Assembly: GCA_014155875.1 (NCBI GenBank)
Contig: JACEFZ010027761.1
Span: forward strand, 174,001-238,000
Source: Cepaea nemoralis
Lineage: Eukaryota > Mollusca > Gastropoda > Stylommatophora > Helicidae
Reading direction: 5' to 3'
Length of the DNA: 64,000 nt
The notes beneath the pieces are model-generated. The model was given only the letters and a program-made list of their open reading frames with translations. It searched no databases and was not told where the DNA came from. Position numbers and translations under genes: made by a program. Shown here piece after piece: positions 21,185 to 31,273 of this stretch. The first letter of the stretch is position 1. Each line of letters starts with the position of its first letter.

Positions 21185-21666
21185 GGAACGAACAAACTTT
21201 ATTTTCAAAGGGTTAAGAATTGGGCTCGCAGGCCCGTCTAACATTCTGCCCTTCTATCATTCTCTTTCATACATTATTTCATTCACACATCATTCAAGGC
21301 TAACAGAGAACAGCAACAATATAAAAGATGTGCATTATAAAGGCATGTGCAAAATGCGAACATCAAAACTACACGACTCAGTAATACTAGATAATGGTCT
21401 GACACTTATTAGCCATGTGGAATATACTGGCCTACCAAAAGGGGACTAGCTGTTATACTAGGGTTTTGTTATTATTATTATTATTTCTATTATTAAGGGG
21501 GAAGGTAATCCGTACTGAGATAGTATTCGAATAATTTGCGATTATATGAATAGGGATTGGTGATGTCTTTGATTTCTTGTGGAAGATTGTTCCACAGCTG
21601 AGCTGCAGAGTACGTTAAGCTTGTTTTGTATAAGTCAATCCTAGGCTTCGGAATGTGTAATATATT
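21185..21666 (-). mobile_element. CR1/L2-like LINE 3' end with RT C-terminus
   Basis: The minus strand encodes IPKPRIDLYKTSLTYSAAQL and WNNLPQEIKDITNPYSYNRK, a typical CR1/L2-like ORF end. A 3' region follows with GGGCCTGCGAGCCCAATT, TTGAAAATAAAGTTTG and TTCGTTC. Other copies: 23353, 30195, 33655, 51302, 57025. Confidence 0.75.
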
Positions 21667-21850
21667 GATTGATTTAGGAACCGACATCACAGCATTCGGG
21701 ACATTCCCATAAGCGCTCCGTCCCCATCCTCAGCAGCCAGCGAAGAGTTCCAACACTAATAGTTCCAGTAGCAATCTAATTATATGTCCGTCTCGCCTTT
21801 CCTCTGAGCGTCGATCGTCGGCCAGATCCCCTCGTCACACCTCGCTGCCT
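21667..21850 (-). mobile_element. RNase H LINE tail, minus strand
   Basis: The reverse complement matches 12405-12590 (GGAACTCTTCGCTGGCTGCT; GGGAATGTCCCGAATGCTGT), with a GATT-type tail at 21665. Confidence 0.7.
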
Positions 21851-22137
21851 CATATTTAAACGTTTACTGTGTCTAGCATTATATTTAAACAATAGCCAAA
21901 GGTAATTTGGGGAATTCCAATGTGGAAAGAGGGAGAAGGATGAGGAGAAAAAAGAGGAAGAAAGGAAGAAAAGAAATATTTGTCTAACCAGGGTTTGAAC
22001 AAATCTCCACATTTGAGAGACTAATATGCTAAAATCATGACCATCGAGCTTTCCATTCCAGGTTTGAAGACAATGTTTTAGTAATATTTTGAAAGGTGGT
22101 TAAAACTTGTAATTTGAAATATAAACCCATTCCACAG

Positions 22138-22320
22138 CTGTGACATCTGTAGAGAGGGAGCCCCCTGTGGAGCATGTTGTAGGGCCTCAAGTTGTGCCAC
22201 CGCCAGACACTACAGCCTTGATCCTGCTAGAGTATGAGGCTGTCTCCCATCATGACAGCTCAGCAGGGGACACGTGTGTGCGAGTACTCAACCTCCACTT
22301 CAATAGCCTGGATTTTATTG
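22138..22320 (+). CDS. VPS13D: VPS13D window exon 8
   Basis: The acceptor is TTCCACAG and the donor GTATGT at 22321. It begins in a variable Pro/Val-rich stretch (EREPPVEHVVGPQVVPPP), then reads ALILLEYEAVS and VRVLNLHFNSLDFI, matching human SLIKLEYQFVS and LQVISLQVNNLDII. A long (TTC)n tract lies about 135 bp into the next intron. Confidence 0.93.
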
Positions 22321-22439
22321 GTATGTTTCCTCTTCTTCTTTCTTCGCCCTTTTTCTCCTTTTCCTCCTCCTTTTTCATCTTCTTCATTGTCCTTCTCTTA
22401 CTCCTCGTGCTCCTTCTTCATCTTCTTGATTTTCCCCTT

Positions 22440-22525
22440 CCTACTTCTGCTCTTTCTCTTCTTCTTCTTCTTCTTCTTCTTCTTCTTCTTCTTCTTCTTC
22501 TTCTTCTTCTTCTTCTTCTTCTTCT

Positions 22526-22560
<35 letters not shown>

Positions 22561-22600
22561 TCTTCCTCCTCCTCCTACTCCTCTTCCTTCTTTCAACAGA
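22440..22600. repeat. (TTC)n microsatellite
   Basis: About 100 bp of near-pure CTT repeats with TCC flanks. The long Leu or Phe frames across it are artefacts. Confidence 0.95.
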
Positions 22601-23352
22601 CATTGATGACCATTTCTATCCAGGCCTCTTTGGCAACTGATGTTTTAATGAAGTTGCTTTTACTATTATTTACTGACCAGTTGTTTAAGCTTTCCACTGC
22701 CTCTCTTTTCCAGTGCTTCCCACCATATTTATAATTTCCGTAATCCACATCTTCTGTTGGTTTGTCACATACAATATCATTTTCCGTGTGTTAAAGAAAA
22801 TGCAAACAATCTTATCCTTGAAGAAACAAACAAACAGAAAATTGGTGAAAGCCATACACTGGAGAAGGCAATGATGCCTTGGTCATAACTTCTACCATGA
22901 AGCAATTAGAATGTGAATTCTTGGCTAGACTGAAGCCATGGCATTGACATTCTGGATGTTTGAACCCTGAAAAGGACTTGGGTTGAAACAGAAACTGCAC
23001 TCTCAACCTGTCAACCTATGTACCATCTCCACGGGGACTGGCGATGCTGGGGACCCAGTTTGTTGACAAGCCACACCTTGAAGAAGTTCCTTTCAAGTCC
23101 TGGCTAGCATGCTGATAAGTAGAGTTGAAACTCGGGAGATATGTGACATCTTATAGACATGGAGATCAGTACAATGTGGGATATCTTTGAGGAGGAGAAT
23201 CTGGGAGAACAAATTGTGGGCAGTCTCTGGTTGGTGGCAGCCCATGAAGGTCTATAAAGGAAAGTCTTGGAGGAAAAATTCCTGGCAAGCAATGAATTGG
23301 TCAGCCAAGGAACTGCTTCATTGTCTAGGCATGCAGAGATCTGTCACTGGAT
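22601..23352. other. Intron 8 segment, nothing recognised
   Basis: No gene or known repeat family seen. Confidence 0.5.
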
Positions 23353-23520
23353 ACTAACGAACGAACGAACAAACAATCTTTATTTTCAAAGGATCACAAA
23401 TTAGGCACGCAGGCCCATATTCATTCAGCACTTCCATTCACTCATCTTTCATTCATCAATTGTGCATGTTACATTCACATAGGAAAAAAACATTGTCAAA
23501 AAACATTGTCAAACTTGTAT
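23353..23520 (-). mobile_element. VNTR/LINE 3' tail fragment
   Basis: It has (GAAC)n, CAAACAATCTTTATTTTCAA and TTAGGCACGCAGGCCCATAT, the reverse complement of the shared 3' end. Confidence 0.65.
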
Positions 23521-23579
23521 ATTGTGTCTTTCTTTTGTTGAGCTTCCTTGTTATACTTTGCATTTGTTAATTTTTCTTA

Positions 23580-23880
23580 ATGTCTGTAGATCAAGAAGCA
23601 GCTAGAAGCTGCACATTGATTAAAGTTTAAATGGAGGCAGGGATAATTTTGGGGCATAGTTATGAGGAAAATACACTTGAAAATGTAGCAATAACTAAAA
23701 AATTCAATGGCAAAAAAAAGCAAGAGGAAGACAAAGATATATATTCCTAGATGACTTGAATAAGTAGCATAACTGGGTCAAGAACGAAGGCCTAATCTGA
23801 GATTCAGGTAGTCATATAATGTGAATCAATATCGCTCTCACTTTCCATCATGGTACCTGTTGATGATGATGATGATTAGT
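23580..23880 (+). mobile_element. RTE-like LINE C-terminal fragment with (GAT)n tail
   Basis: A run reads KKARGRQRYIFLDDLNK, followed by a Trp-containing stretch and ALTFHHGTC, then GATGATGATGAT. This 'RGRQR...W...R..HGT' layout is typical of RT C-termini. Confidence 0.5.
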
Positions 23881-23898
23881 TCTGTTTTATTTTTTCAG

Positions 23899-24023
23899 CT
23901 AATCAGGAAACTCTTGTGGAGATCATGGGCTTTGTTAACAGAACATTTCCGAAAGGAAAGTCCCCAGAGTCTAAACTGAAGCCAACACTTCAATCGGGCA
24001 TCCCCAGCAATGCAGTTGTGAAG
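23899..24023 (+). CDS. VPS13D: VPS13D window exon 9
   Basis: The acceptor is TTTTTTCAG and the donor GTGAGA at 24024. It reads NQETLVEIMGFVNRTFPKGK against human NPETIVELIGFLQKSFPKEK, then a short linker to SNAVVK. It ends in phase 0. Confidence 0.95.
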
Positions 24024-24900
24024 GTGAGAACAGCTTTAATGGGGTCATCTCTTTTTTAGATGTTTATTTTCAGTTTGTTAGAAATTAGATGTAACTTCTA
24101 AAGATATAGATTGGTTGCTTAGTGAGTTGATTAATTTGGTTAGTGTCCTGACTTTCTCTAGGGTTCTAAGTGTCTGGCTCGTAAAACTTGAGGGTCATCA
24201 GAATAGTTTTAAAATTCCAGTGAATCATGAGGTTTAGAAAAAGGCTAGACAGGACACACACTGAGAAAACCTGTGGTTGCTGTGATGTATCTTGCATAAC
24301 TTCAACAGAATAAGCTCAAATATAAAAGGTCCAGGGTTTGCAGAAACAATCCAGCAATGTCAACGGAGCATCAACTGAACATCAATGAAAGGACTCGAAG
24401 GCCGGCAATCTAATTGATGAGGCCAAGTTTATTTGCCCACATTCTCGTGCTGCATGATCAATCAGAAAATTCATGAAATCATAATTGGTTTCGACCGTGT
24501 CTGTTATTTCCAGACGGGACGGTCATAATAACATTAATTATAAATAATCAACTGTTGACCAGACTAGCTACTAAGAACTATCAAGTCCGTATCGCAGTCC
24601 TTCTGTCCTTTGCAAGGTTGCCAAAGTGTCCTTCTGCTGTGACATTCTAATTCTCATTCTAATATTCCGCATCTGTCAAAGATATTTCGTTTGCCATGTA
24701 AGATGCCATACTATTCTGGTTCTCCTTTCTAATATGTGTTGGCCATGAGTACGGTTGTCCTGCCAGTAAATATCTTTCTAAGTTCCAGACAACTTCAACG
24801 TGCTGCTTCTCTGGTGGAGCTCTGTGTTCCGAATGTTTGTTGTTGTTGACGATTCTCCTGACGTGTTCTCCGTTCTACGCCAGCCCATTCGATACTCCTA
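24024..24900. other. Intron 9 segment, nothing firm
   Basis: AT-rich; no gene recognised. Confidence 0.45.
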
Positions 24901-25190
24901 GACATTGGTTTCGCGATTTCGTCACAAATTTACTTTTGCGTCATATTCTCTGTCCTGCTACTTGACAGTGGTCAATATAACTAGACACTCTTTTGTCTGG
25001 AACCCACAAGGTAAATTAAATTGTGGGAGCATTAAAAACACACAGAGAAGAGAATTACAGACAGAGATGAATAATATCGGGAGGACATGGAGGGAGGCTG
25101 CAGGAGATAGCAATGATAGGACGGTTTGTCGTGGTTTGGTTGAGGGTCTGTGGCCCACTAGAGGATAAAGGACAGAAGAAGAAGAAAAAT
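24901..25190 (+). mobile_element. LINE C-terminal scrap with GAAGAA tail
   Basis: It contains TWREAAGDSNDRTVCRGLVE, resembling the 'W..AA.DR..W' end of LINE ORFs, then GGACAGAAGAAGAAGAAA. Confidence 0.4.
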
Positions 25191-25265
25191 TTTAGATAAG
25201 ACAAATGACAACATTAGCTGTGGTTTTTTACAGTCCATATATGGTCGTGCTCTGACAGTCTAGAC

Positions 25266-25954
25266 CAGTGCTTCCCAAACTTTTCACTTTTGCGGACTGA
25301 CATAAAATTTTCCTTTTGCACCATGACCGGTGCCGTTGAATAAAATTTTTCTCCTTGTAATCTGGAATTTTATATGACCTCAATATACATTTTATTATAA
25401 AAGATTTAACGTAATTGTGGGTGTTGTCCCGGTGTGCTAAATACTACTCCATAATATTATTGGATGACAGTGATTTATTTAATGATGGTCCCATTTTCAT
25501 GAGTAAAAATTTATTGTAGAGATTTACAAATCAAAAAATGTTTCAAATGTCAAAACTACATTTAGGTCTTCTTGTAAAGGTGTATATACTCTATATACAC
25601 CGACAGTAATGAGCACCAATATAAAATAAATAAAATATATCTTGGAAAATGATACCAAATCAGATTTTAAACAAGCTGACTAAATCACAGTATGTTGTAA
25701 TAAAAATTATTCAATGATCAGCTGCTAATAGTAACTATTTAATGCGAGGGGTGGGCCTGTTTATTATTTACAAAACGGTGGGGATATTATATTTTGAGAA
25801 AAGGACAATCTTGTATTTACAAAGTTCTAAACAATCCTCAAAGGAGAACATATTTAACTTTTTTCTTACCTTTTTTTTAACTCATGTTGCGGACCGGCAA
25901 AGAAGGGTTCGCAGACTGGCACCGGTCTGCGGACCACCACTTTGGGAAGCACTG
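25266..25954. mobile_element. hAT-family non-autonomous transposon (MITE)
   Basis: The termini CAGTGCTTCCCAAAC and TTTGGGAAGCACTG are inverted repeats of hAT type. The exact 8-bp duplication GTCTAGAC is at 25258-25265 and 25955-25962. It is 689 bp with no transposase frame. Subterminal GCGGAC/GTCCGC motifs are also mirrored. Confidence 0.92.
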
Positions 25955-25962
25955 GTCTAGAC

Positions 25963-26584
25963 CACACACCAGGCATCAAACAGTCTCAGCATGATTGTCC
26001 TTTCTGGACATAGCAAATTCATTTTCCTAGTACATAAATGGAGATGACCTGACAGTCTGGACTGGACACTGGATATCAATAATATTGGAATGACTGTACT
26101 CTCTTGCAGTGAGCCCAGTTTTTAGCCCTTGGTAAGGCTTCATTACATTAAAATCTTGCTCGATCCTCATGCAAATAAAGTTTGTTCTATGGTAATCCAC
26201 GTCTAGGCTGTGACTAATGCCATACCGTTTTTAGGCTTCTCCACAGCTAAATGAATGAAGGTCTAGGTGAACAGGCCATTGGATGCTGGTAGTATCTGAG
26301 TCTGCATGCCAGATTCTTCTTCATCTGCTATTGCCTTTCATCTCCCTGTGAGGGCCAAATAGGCCCTCAACAAACTAAGCCCTCTGTAGACTTCATTACG
26401 ATTGGTAGGATTTTGCAGTTATGGGATCAGGTAGCCAGTACCAACCCTCCTTAGTCACCTCTTATGACATGCATGACAGGTTGCACTGTTGCTTTTCTTT
26501 GCTTCCCTTATAGGCTCTGCTAACACAGCATGCCAGATTGAAAGATCAAAGACAAATTAACCATCTCAAGTCCAGCATTTTAGT
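25963..26584. other. Intron 9 segment, nothing recognised
   Basis: No gene or named repeat identified. Confidence 0.45.
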
Positions 26585-26880
26585 AGATGTATTATGTTTG
26601 ATCTGTAATTAGGCGTAAATTGATTAGAGAAATTAGACGTAGACAGTCAACAATTTTTGGGCAGGTTATGAGAAGAAATGAATTGGAGAACTTGGTGTCA
26701 ACTGGCAAGATCGAAGGGAAGAGACCAAGGGGAAGACTGAGAAGTAAATACCTGGGTGGCTTGGCCACATAACATGGTTGAGCCAGGAACACTGAGCTGA
26801 TCCATGACTCTGGTGATCGAGTGAAATGACGAGTCATGACCGCCCACGCTTACCGGCATGGTACATGATGGATGGATTGT
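26585..26880 (+). mobile_element. LINE C-terminal fragment with ATGG tail
   Basis: It matches 52810-53070: ATTAGAGAAATTAGACGTAG, GGTTATGAGAAGAAATG and GTCATGACCGCCCACGCTTA. It encodes REIRRRQS followed by an RRN motif, an RT tail. Confidence 0.65.
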
Positions 26881-26932
26881 GTTTAAATACTATTTGCAGT
26901 ATATGCTGATTAGCACATGTTTGTAATTCTAG

Positions 26933-27074
26933 AACAAAGACACAATTCACATCAGTGCTGACTTCAAGAGGCTGAATGTCATGTTAGTACGATTCCTGGC
27001 AAGTGATGGACACAAGGTCGCCCGTAAAGTGGCCACTGCCACCATGTCATCTGCAAAACTTCAGGCCATGTTTG
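26933..27074 (+). CDS. VPS13D: VPS13D window exon 10
   Basis: The acceptor is TAATTCTAG and the donor GTAAGT at 27075. It reads DTIHISADFKRLNVMLVRFL and HKVARKVATATMSSAKLQAM, aligning with human VEIHRLNLLLLRTV and YGRKIATASIGGTKVNV. It ends with one base of a split codon. Confidence 0.94.
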
Positions 27075-27639
27075 GTAAGTGTTTTTAATTATATACTTTT
27101 CTAAGTCAGCCCCCTTCCATCTTCCTACAAAATGTGTGAAAAATAGCAGCGTCAATAAGTACACTTGAATTATGGGAAGTTATATAAAGTGACGGTACTC
27201 ATGAATTTATGAGTAAATTAACCAGAACAGAAAGCATTACAAGGAAACAATCACAGATGACAATATGGATGATGTGATTAGATTAGAGTTTCAGACCTCC
27301 AGATGAGTAATTGTATTTTTTCAGGCCGAAGGTCCAATATTTTTTAACGAACCCCAGCATATGAATAATTGTTAGCTGTCTGTAGATTTCATATCTTTTT
27401 CTGTTTGGTCTTGCCTTGCATTTGTTGGTATTGGTATGACCAAAAACTTCTGTGTATTTAAGTTACATGGTGTTATTATTGTTGAATGATTCTTTATTGG
27501 AAGTCTCACAACCAAATGTTCCTGTGTATATTAGTTTCTCCCAGGAACTATGGCTTCCATCACTAGTTCTTTACAAAGCATTGTGATGTTTAATATGGTC
27601 AAAGTATCTGAGCTTCTGTGATACAATTATGTTTACGAG

Positions 27640-28075
27640 TCAGCTTAATCAAATATAGCATAACATAACATTTAACAAAAGTAAATGACCCTTTTCTTTG
27701 CCTTGAAACACGTTGGGTAGGTTGTGTTTATAAGTCAGTTTAATATAACTTAACATTTAACAAAAGTAAATTGCCATTTTCTTTGCCTTGAAACATGTTG
27801 GGTAGGTGCTTTTTATGGGTCAGTTTAATATAACATAACATTTAACAAAAGTAAATTACCATTTTATTTACCATGAAACATATTAGGTCGGTGATGTTTT
27901 TGAGTCAGTTTAATATAACATAACATTTAACAAAAGTAAATTACCCTTTTCTTTACCTCGAAACACATTGGGTAGGTGGTTTTTATGAGTCAGTTTAATA
28001 TAATATAACATAACATTCAACAAAAGTAAATTACCATTTTCTTTGCGTTAAAACATATTGGATAGGTGGTGTTAG
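27640..28075. repeat. Five-copy tandem repeat, about 85 bp
   Basis: Units carry TTTAATATAACATAACATTT, AACAAAAGTAAATTACC and a TTGGGTAGGT tail. They are not exon-derived as far as I can see. Confidence 0.85.
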
Positions 28076-28169
28076 CCTCATAATTTTTCAGAATGCTACA
28101 GAAAATTTCTTAGAATATCATGAACCAAGAAGAAGAAAAACACAGACATTCTATAAGATCTGAATATAT

Positions 28170-28385
28170 ATAGAAGAAAGCTGGCTCAATGAAAGCATCA
28201 TGTCTTAGAAACTGAAATAAGAGGCAAGACCAGCATGAAAATGGACACCAGACATTGCAGACACCTGGAGCATGAGGGTGACTGAGGCCGGAGAACTAAC
28301 CAGGGATAGAGAAACTTTAAGCAGGCTGTGATGAGAGCAATGTTCTACATATCACCTGCAACATGATGATGATGCCGATGGCATT
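28170..28385 (+). mobile_element. LINE C-terminal fragment, copy 1
   Basis: It shares GACATTGCAGACA, GAGCATGAGGGTG and a GAGAGCAATGTTCTACA-like end with 50040-50215. It ends in GATGATGATG. Confidence 0.5.
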
Positions 28386-28446
28386 GATTTGCTCTCATAG
28401 ACCTGATTCTGTGATAATGACATTGTTTTGTTAGTTCACTTTGCAG

Positions 28447-28715
28447 ACGAGAGTTGGGGAGTAGAAGGTAGTCTCGGTGGCCTGCACTTATTAGATGTGA
28501 CACCAGAGGGCACCTTGTACCAACAGGTGGTCAGTATTGGACAGTTCCAGGAAGCAGACGGTGTCAAGTTGGGCATGCCTACTTCTCCTACTCCAGAGAT
28601 GTACCAGACAGCTGTGGATGGGAAAGTGTTCTCGGAATCCTTTACTTTTGGCTGTCGAGACAGAAAGAATGCATGTACTTTTGTTTTGAAAAGCCAATAT
28701 CACAAGCAAAAACAG
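28447..28715 (+). CDS. VPS13D: VPS13D window exon 11
   Basis: The chosen acceptor TTTGCAG (28440-28446) gives DESWGVEGSLGGLHLLDVTP, the same length as the human segment ending NGSLGCLQLMDLTQ. An alternative AG at 28433-28434 would add four in-frame residues. Later residues include QQVVSIGQFQEADGVKLG and FTFGCRDRKNACTFVLKSQY, matching human YVVSIGN and ALSFTFVERSKQECFLNLKM. The donor is GTTTGT at 28716. Confidence 0.93.
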
Positions 28716-29184
28716 GTTTGTTGTTTTTTCCAACATGTGCATGTTTGTATTCTTTTCTCCACAGCATATCTCAGCCTAGTTGTGGTATGAGCAACCCAAG
28801 TGCTTAATTGTTGCTGCGCTGTTTTAAAACAACCACCATAATAGAAACATGTTACTTTCCTGTTTGTAATCCTTGCTGGAGTAGATGCATTTCAAATGTT
28901 GATTACAGGAGGACAAGAAGAGTAGAAACATAAAAGATTGCAAAATAAACAGTTCCAGAGACACAAAGAAAGCATATGGACGGTAAATCTAAGTTCTTGC
29001 CTAGAACAATTAGTATCATATGATGGCAGATGTGAGTCAAAAATAACAAATGAATGAACAGGTCTTATTATCATATTCTTCTTCATACACCTTCAGATAT
29101 CATGAATATTCAGAGAAAGCATAATTACAATATTGTAATTTAGTTGTAATTAAGTCAAGGGCAAGAAGTCAATATTTAAGTCCA
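28716..29184. other. Intron 11 start, mostly unrecognised
   Basis: The stretch 29140-29184 resembles SINE family 4 (GAAGTCAATATTTAAGTCCA). The rest is featureless. Confidence 0.4.
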
Positions 29185-30195
29185 GCTGAATAGGTTGTGA
29201 TTGTATATGTGGGAGGTGGTGTGTGGGTATGTCGTGGGAGGTGGTGTGTGGGTATGTGTCGGAGGTGGTGCGTGGGTATGTGTGGGAGGTGGTGTGTAGG
29301 TATGTGTGGGAGGGGTGCTATCTTTGGTTAGCTGTGGAAAATTGTATCATGAGAGATAGTGTTAAAATAGGTTGTGATTGTATTGTTTAGGGGTTGATGA
29401 TATCTTTGGTTAGCTGTGGAAAATTGTATCATGAGAGATAGTGTTCAAGTAGGTTGTGATTGTATGTGTGGGAGGTGGTGGTATCTTTGGTTAGCTGTGG
29501 AAAATTGTATCATGGGAGATAGTGCTCAAATAGGCTGTGATTGTATTGTTTAGGGGTTGATGATATCTTTGGTTAGCTGTGGAAAATTGTATCATGAGAG
29601 ATAGTGTTCAAGTAGGTTGTGATTGTATGTGTAGGGGTTGGTGATATCTTTGGTTAGCTGTGGAAAATTGTATCATGAGAGATAGTGTTCAAATAGGTTG
29701 TGATTGTATGTATGGGAGGTGGTGGTATCATTGGTTAGCTGTGGAAGATTGTATCATGAGAGATAGTGTTAAAATAGGTTGTGATTGTATTGTTTAGGGG
29801 TTGATGGTATCTTTGGTTAGCTGTGGAAGATAGTATCATGAGAGATAATGTTCAAATAGGTTGTGATTGTATTGTTGATGGTATCTTTGGTTAGCTGTGA
29901 AGGATTGTATCATGAGAGATAGTGTTAAAATAGGTTGTGATTGTATTGTTTAAGGGTTGATGGTATCTTTGGTTAGCTGTGGAAGATTGTATCTTGAGAG
30001 ATAGTGTTAAAATTGGTTGTGATTGTATGTGTAGGGATTGGTGGTATCTTTGCTTAGCTGTGGAAGATTGTATCATGAGAGATAGTGTTAAAATTGGTTG
30101 TGATTGTATTGTTTAGTGGTTGATGGTATCTTTGGTTATCTGTGGAAGATTGTTCCAAGGGAGATAGTGTTTAAATAGATTGTGATTGTATGTAT
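29185..30195 (-). repeat. LINE-derived minisatellite, 75-85 bp units
   Basis: Units contain GGTTGTGATTGTATG, TATCTTTGGTTAGCTGTGG and AAAATTGTATCATGAGAGAT. They match the reverse complement of the RT C-terminus coding at about 57090-57185 (TGTGGAAGATTGTTCC, GTTCAAATAGGTTGTGACTG). There are about 11 units, starting after a GTGTGGGTATG tract. Confidence 0.82.
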
Positions 30196-30480
30196 AGGGG
30201 TTTGGTTTGCTGTGGAAGATTGTTCCAAGGTTGAGCCACAGAGTATGCTAATCTCACTTTGTATAAGCTGTGCTAGGCTTTGATACATATAATATATTTA
30301 AACATTTTGCAATGTCTTGCAATATATTTAAACAATGGCCAAAGGTAATTTGGAGTGCATTGATGTATGTTTTGTTAATTAATTTGGCTTTGTTGAAAGG
30401 TAAGTATTTATAGAGTGGTAATAGTTTCAGATGTAGAAAGAAAATGTATAGTGTTTATATTTCTTGTTATGTTTGTGATC
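30196..30480 (-). mobile_element. LINE 3' fragment abutting the minisatellite
   Basis: GGAAGATTGTTCCAAGGTTG, ACTTTGTATAAGCTGTGCTA and ATAATATATTTAAAC match the antisense RT C-terminus of 21580-21666. It is the probable source of the adjoining array. Confidence 0.65.
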
Positions 30481-30856
30481 TTTTTCTTAACATTGCCTAA
30501 TGCCATATAGTTTTTCGCTGCGTAATGTGTTGGTTATTGTCTTAACTCTACTACACATATACACGCACTCACTCACTCACTCACTCACTCAGGTTTGAGT
30601 ATACCTTCATTTTGATTACGTTGTTTCTAATTTCTTGGGTGCATCAACCCAAACTCAGCAACACCCCAAGGAGTTTATTATTTTTATGCTGATTATTAGT
30701 ATTATTATTATGCATCTTATTATTAGTCTTTAACTTATTTAGATTGCTTAACAGACTTGTATTTTCCTTTAATTTCTGCCATTCTTATCATATAAACTCT
30801 GCATGTTCCTCTTGTGCGCATTGTACTTTATTCTGTTATACTATTTACATTACCAG

Positions 30857-31273
30857 GAAGTGGATATACCAAGAAATGAACTAGATCTCATCCGGGCAAC
30901 ATTTGAAATGGCTGCTCTCACATACATCCATTGCCCCAAGTTTCTGGATGAATTAGTTGACTGTGTATCGGAGTTCCGCGATTATGTAACCAAAGTAGCC
31001 TCCTCCATCAAAACCGCTGCTACAGAAGTTGCCATGGGAATTGTTGGTGTCAAGGGAGAAAAGGATGGAACCCCTTCGGATGCTTTTCCAGCAGGCTACA
31101 CAATACGCAGGGAGCAGTCAATAGGAGATATCACCCACACCATCCTGCTGGAGGACTCATCCTGGGCTTATCAGACAAACTCAGCAGTGGATCTTAACAA
31201 GTGCAGCATCATCATTGAGGCCAGGATTGAGTCTCCAATTTTGGTTATACCTAGAACTCCAAATAGTCCCCAG
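30857..31273 (+). CDS. VPS13D: VPS13D window exon 12
   Basis: The acceptor is TTACCAG and the exon is 139 whole codons. It contains YIHCPKFLDELVDCVSEFRD, then KTAATEVAMGIVG, and ends IEARIESPILVIPRTPNSPQ. Human VPS13D has NINIESPVVSIPRKPGSPEL. The last 30 nt (VIPRTPNSPQ) and the donor GTAGGT at 31274 are the seed of a 43-bp tandem array reaching 33590. Confidence 0.96.

Noticed and set aside
22140..22734. Leu- or Phe-rich frame extending exon 8
   Set aside because: The exon stops at the GTATGT donor at 22321; the rest is read-through of (TTC)n.
3727..25954. The piggyBac-like and hAT elements being the same family because both are 689 bp
   Set aside because: Termini and target duplications differ (TTAA versus 8 bp); the equal length is coincidence.
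28435..28446. Starting exon 11 at 28435
   Set aside because: It adds four residues not matched in human VPS13D; 28447 has the better pyrimidine context. Kept only as a possible alternative.
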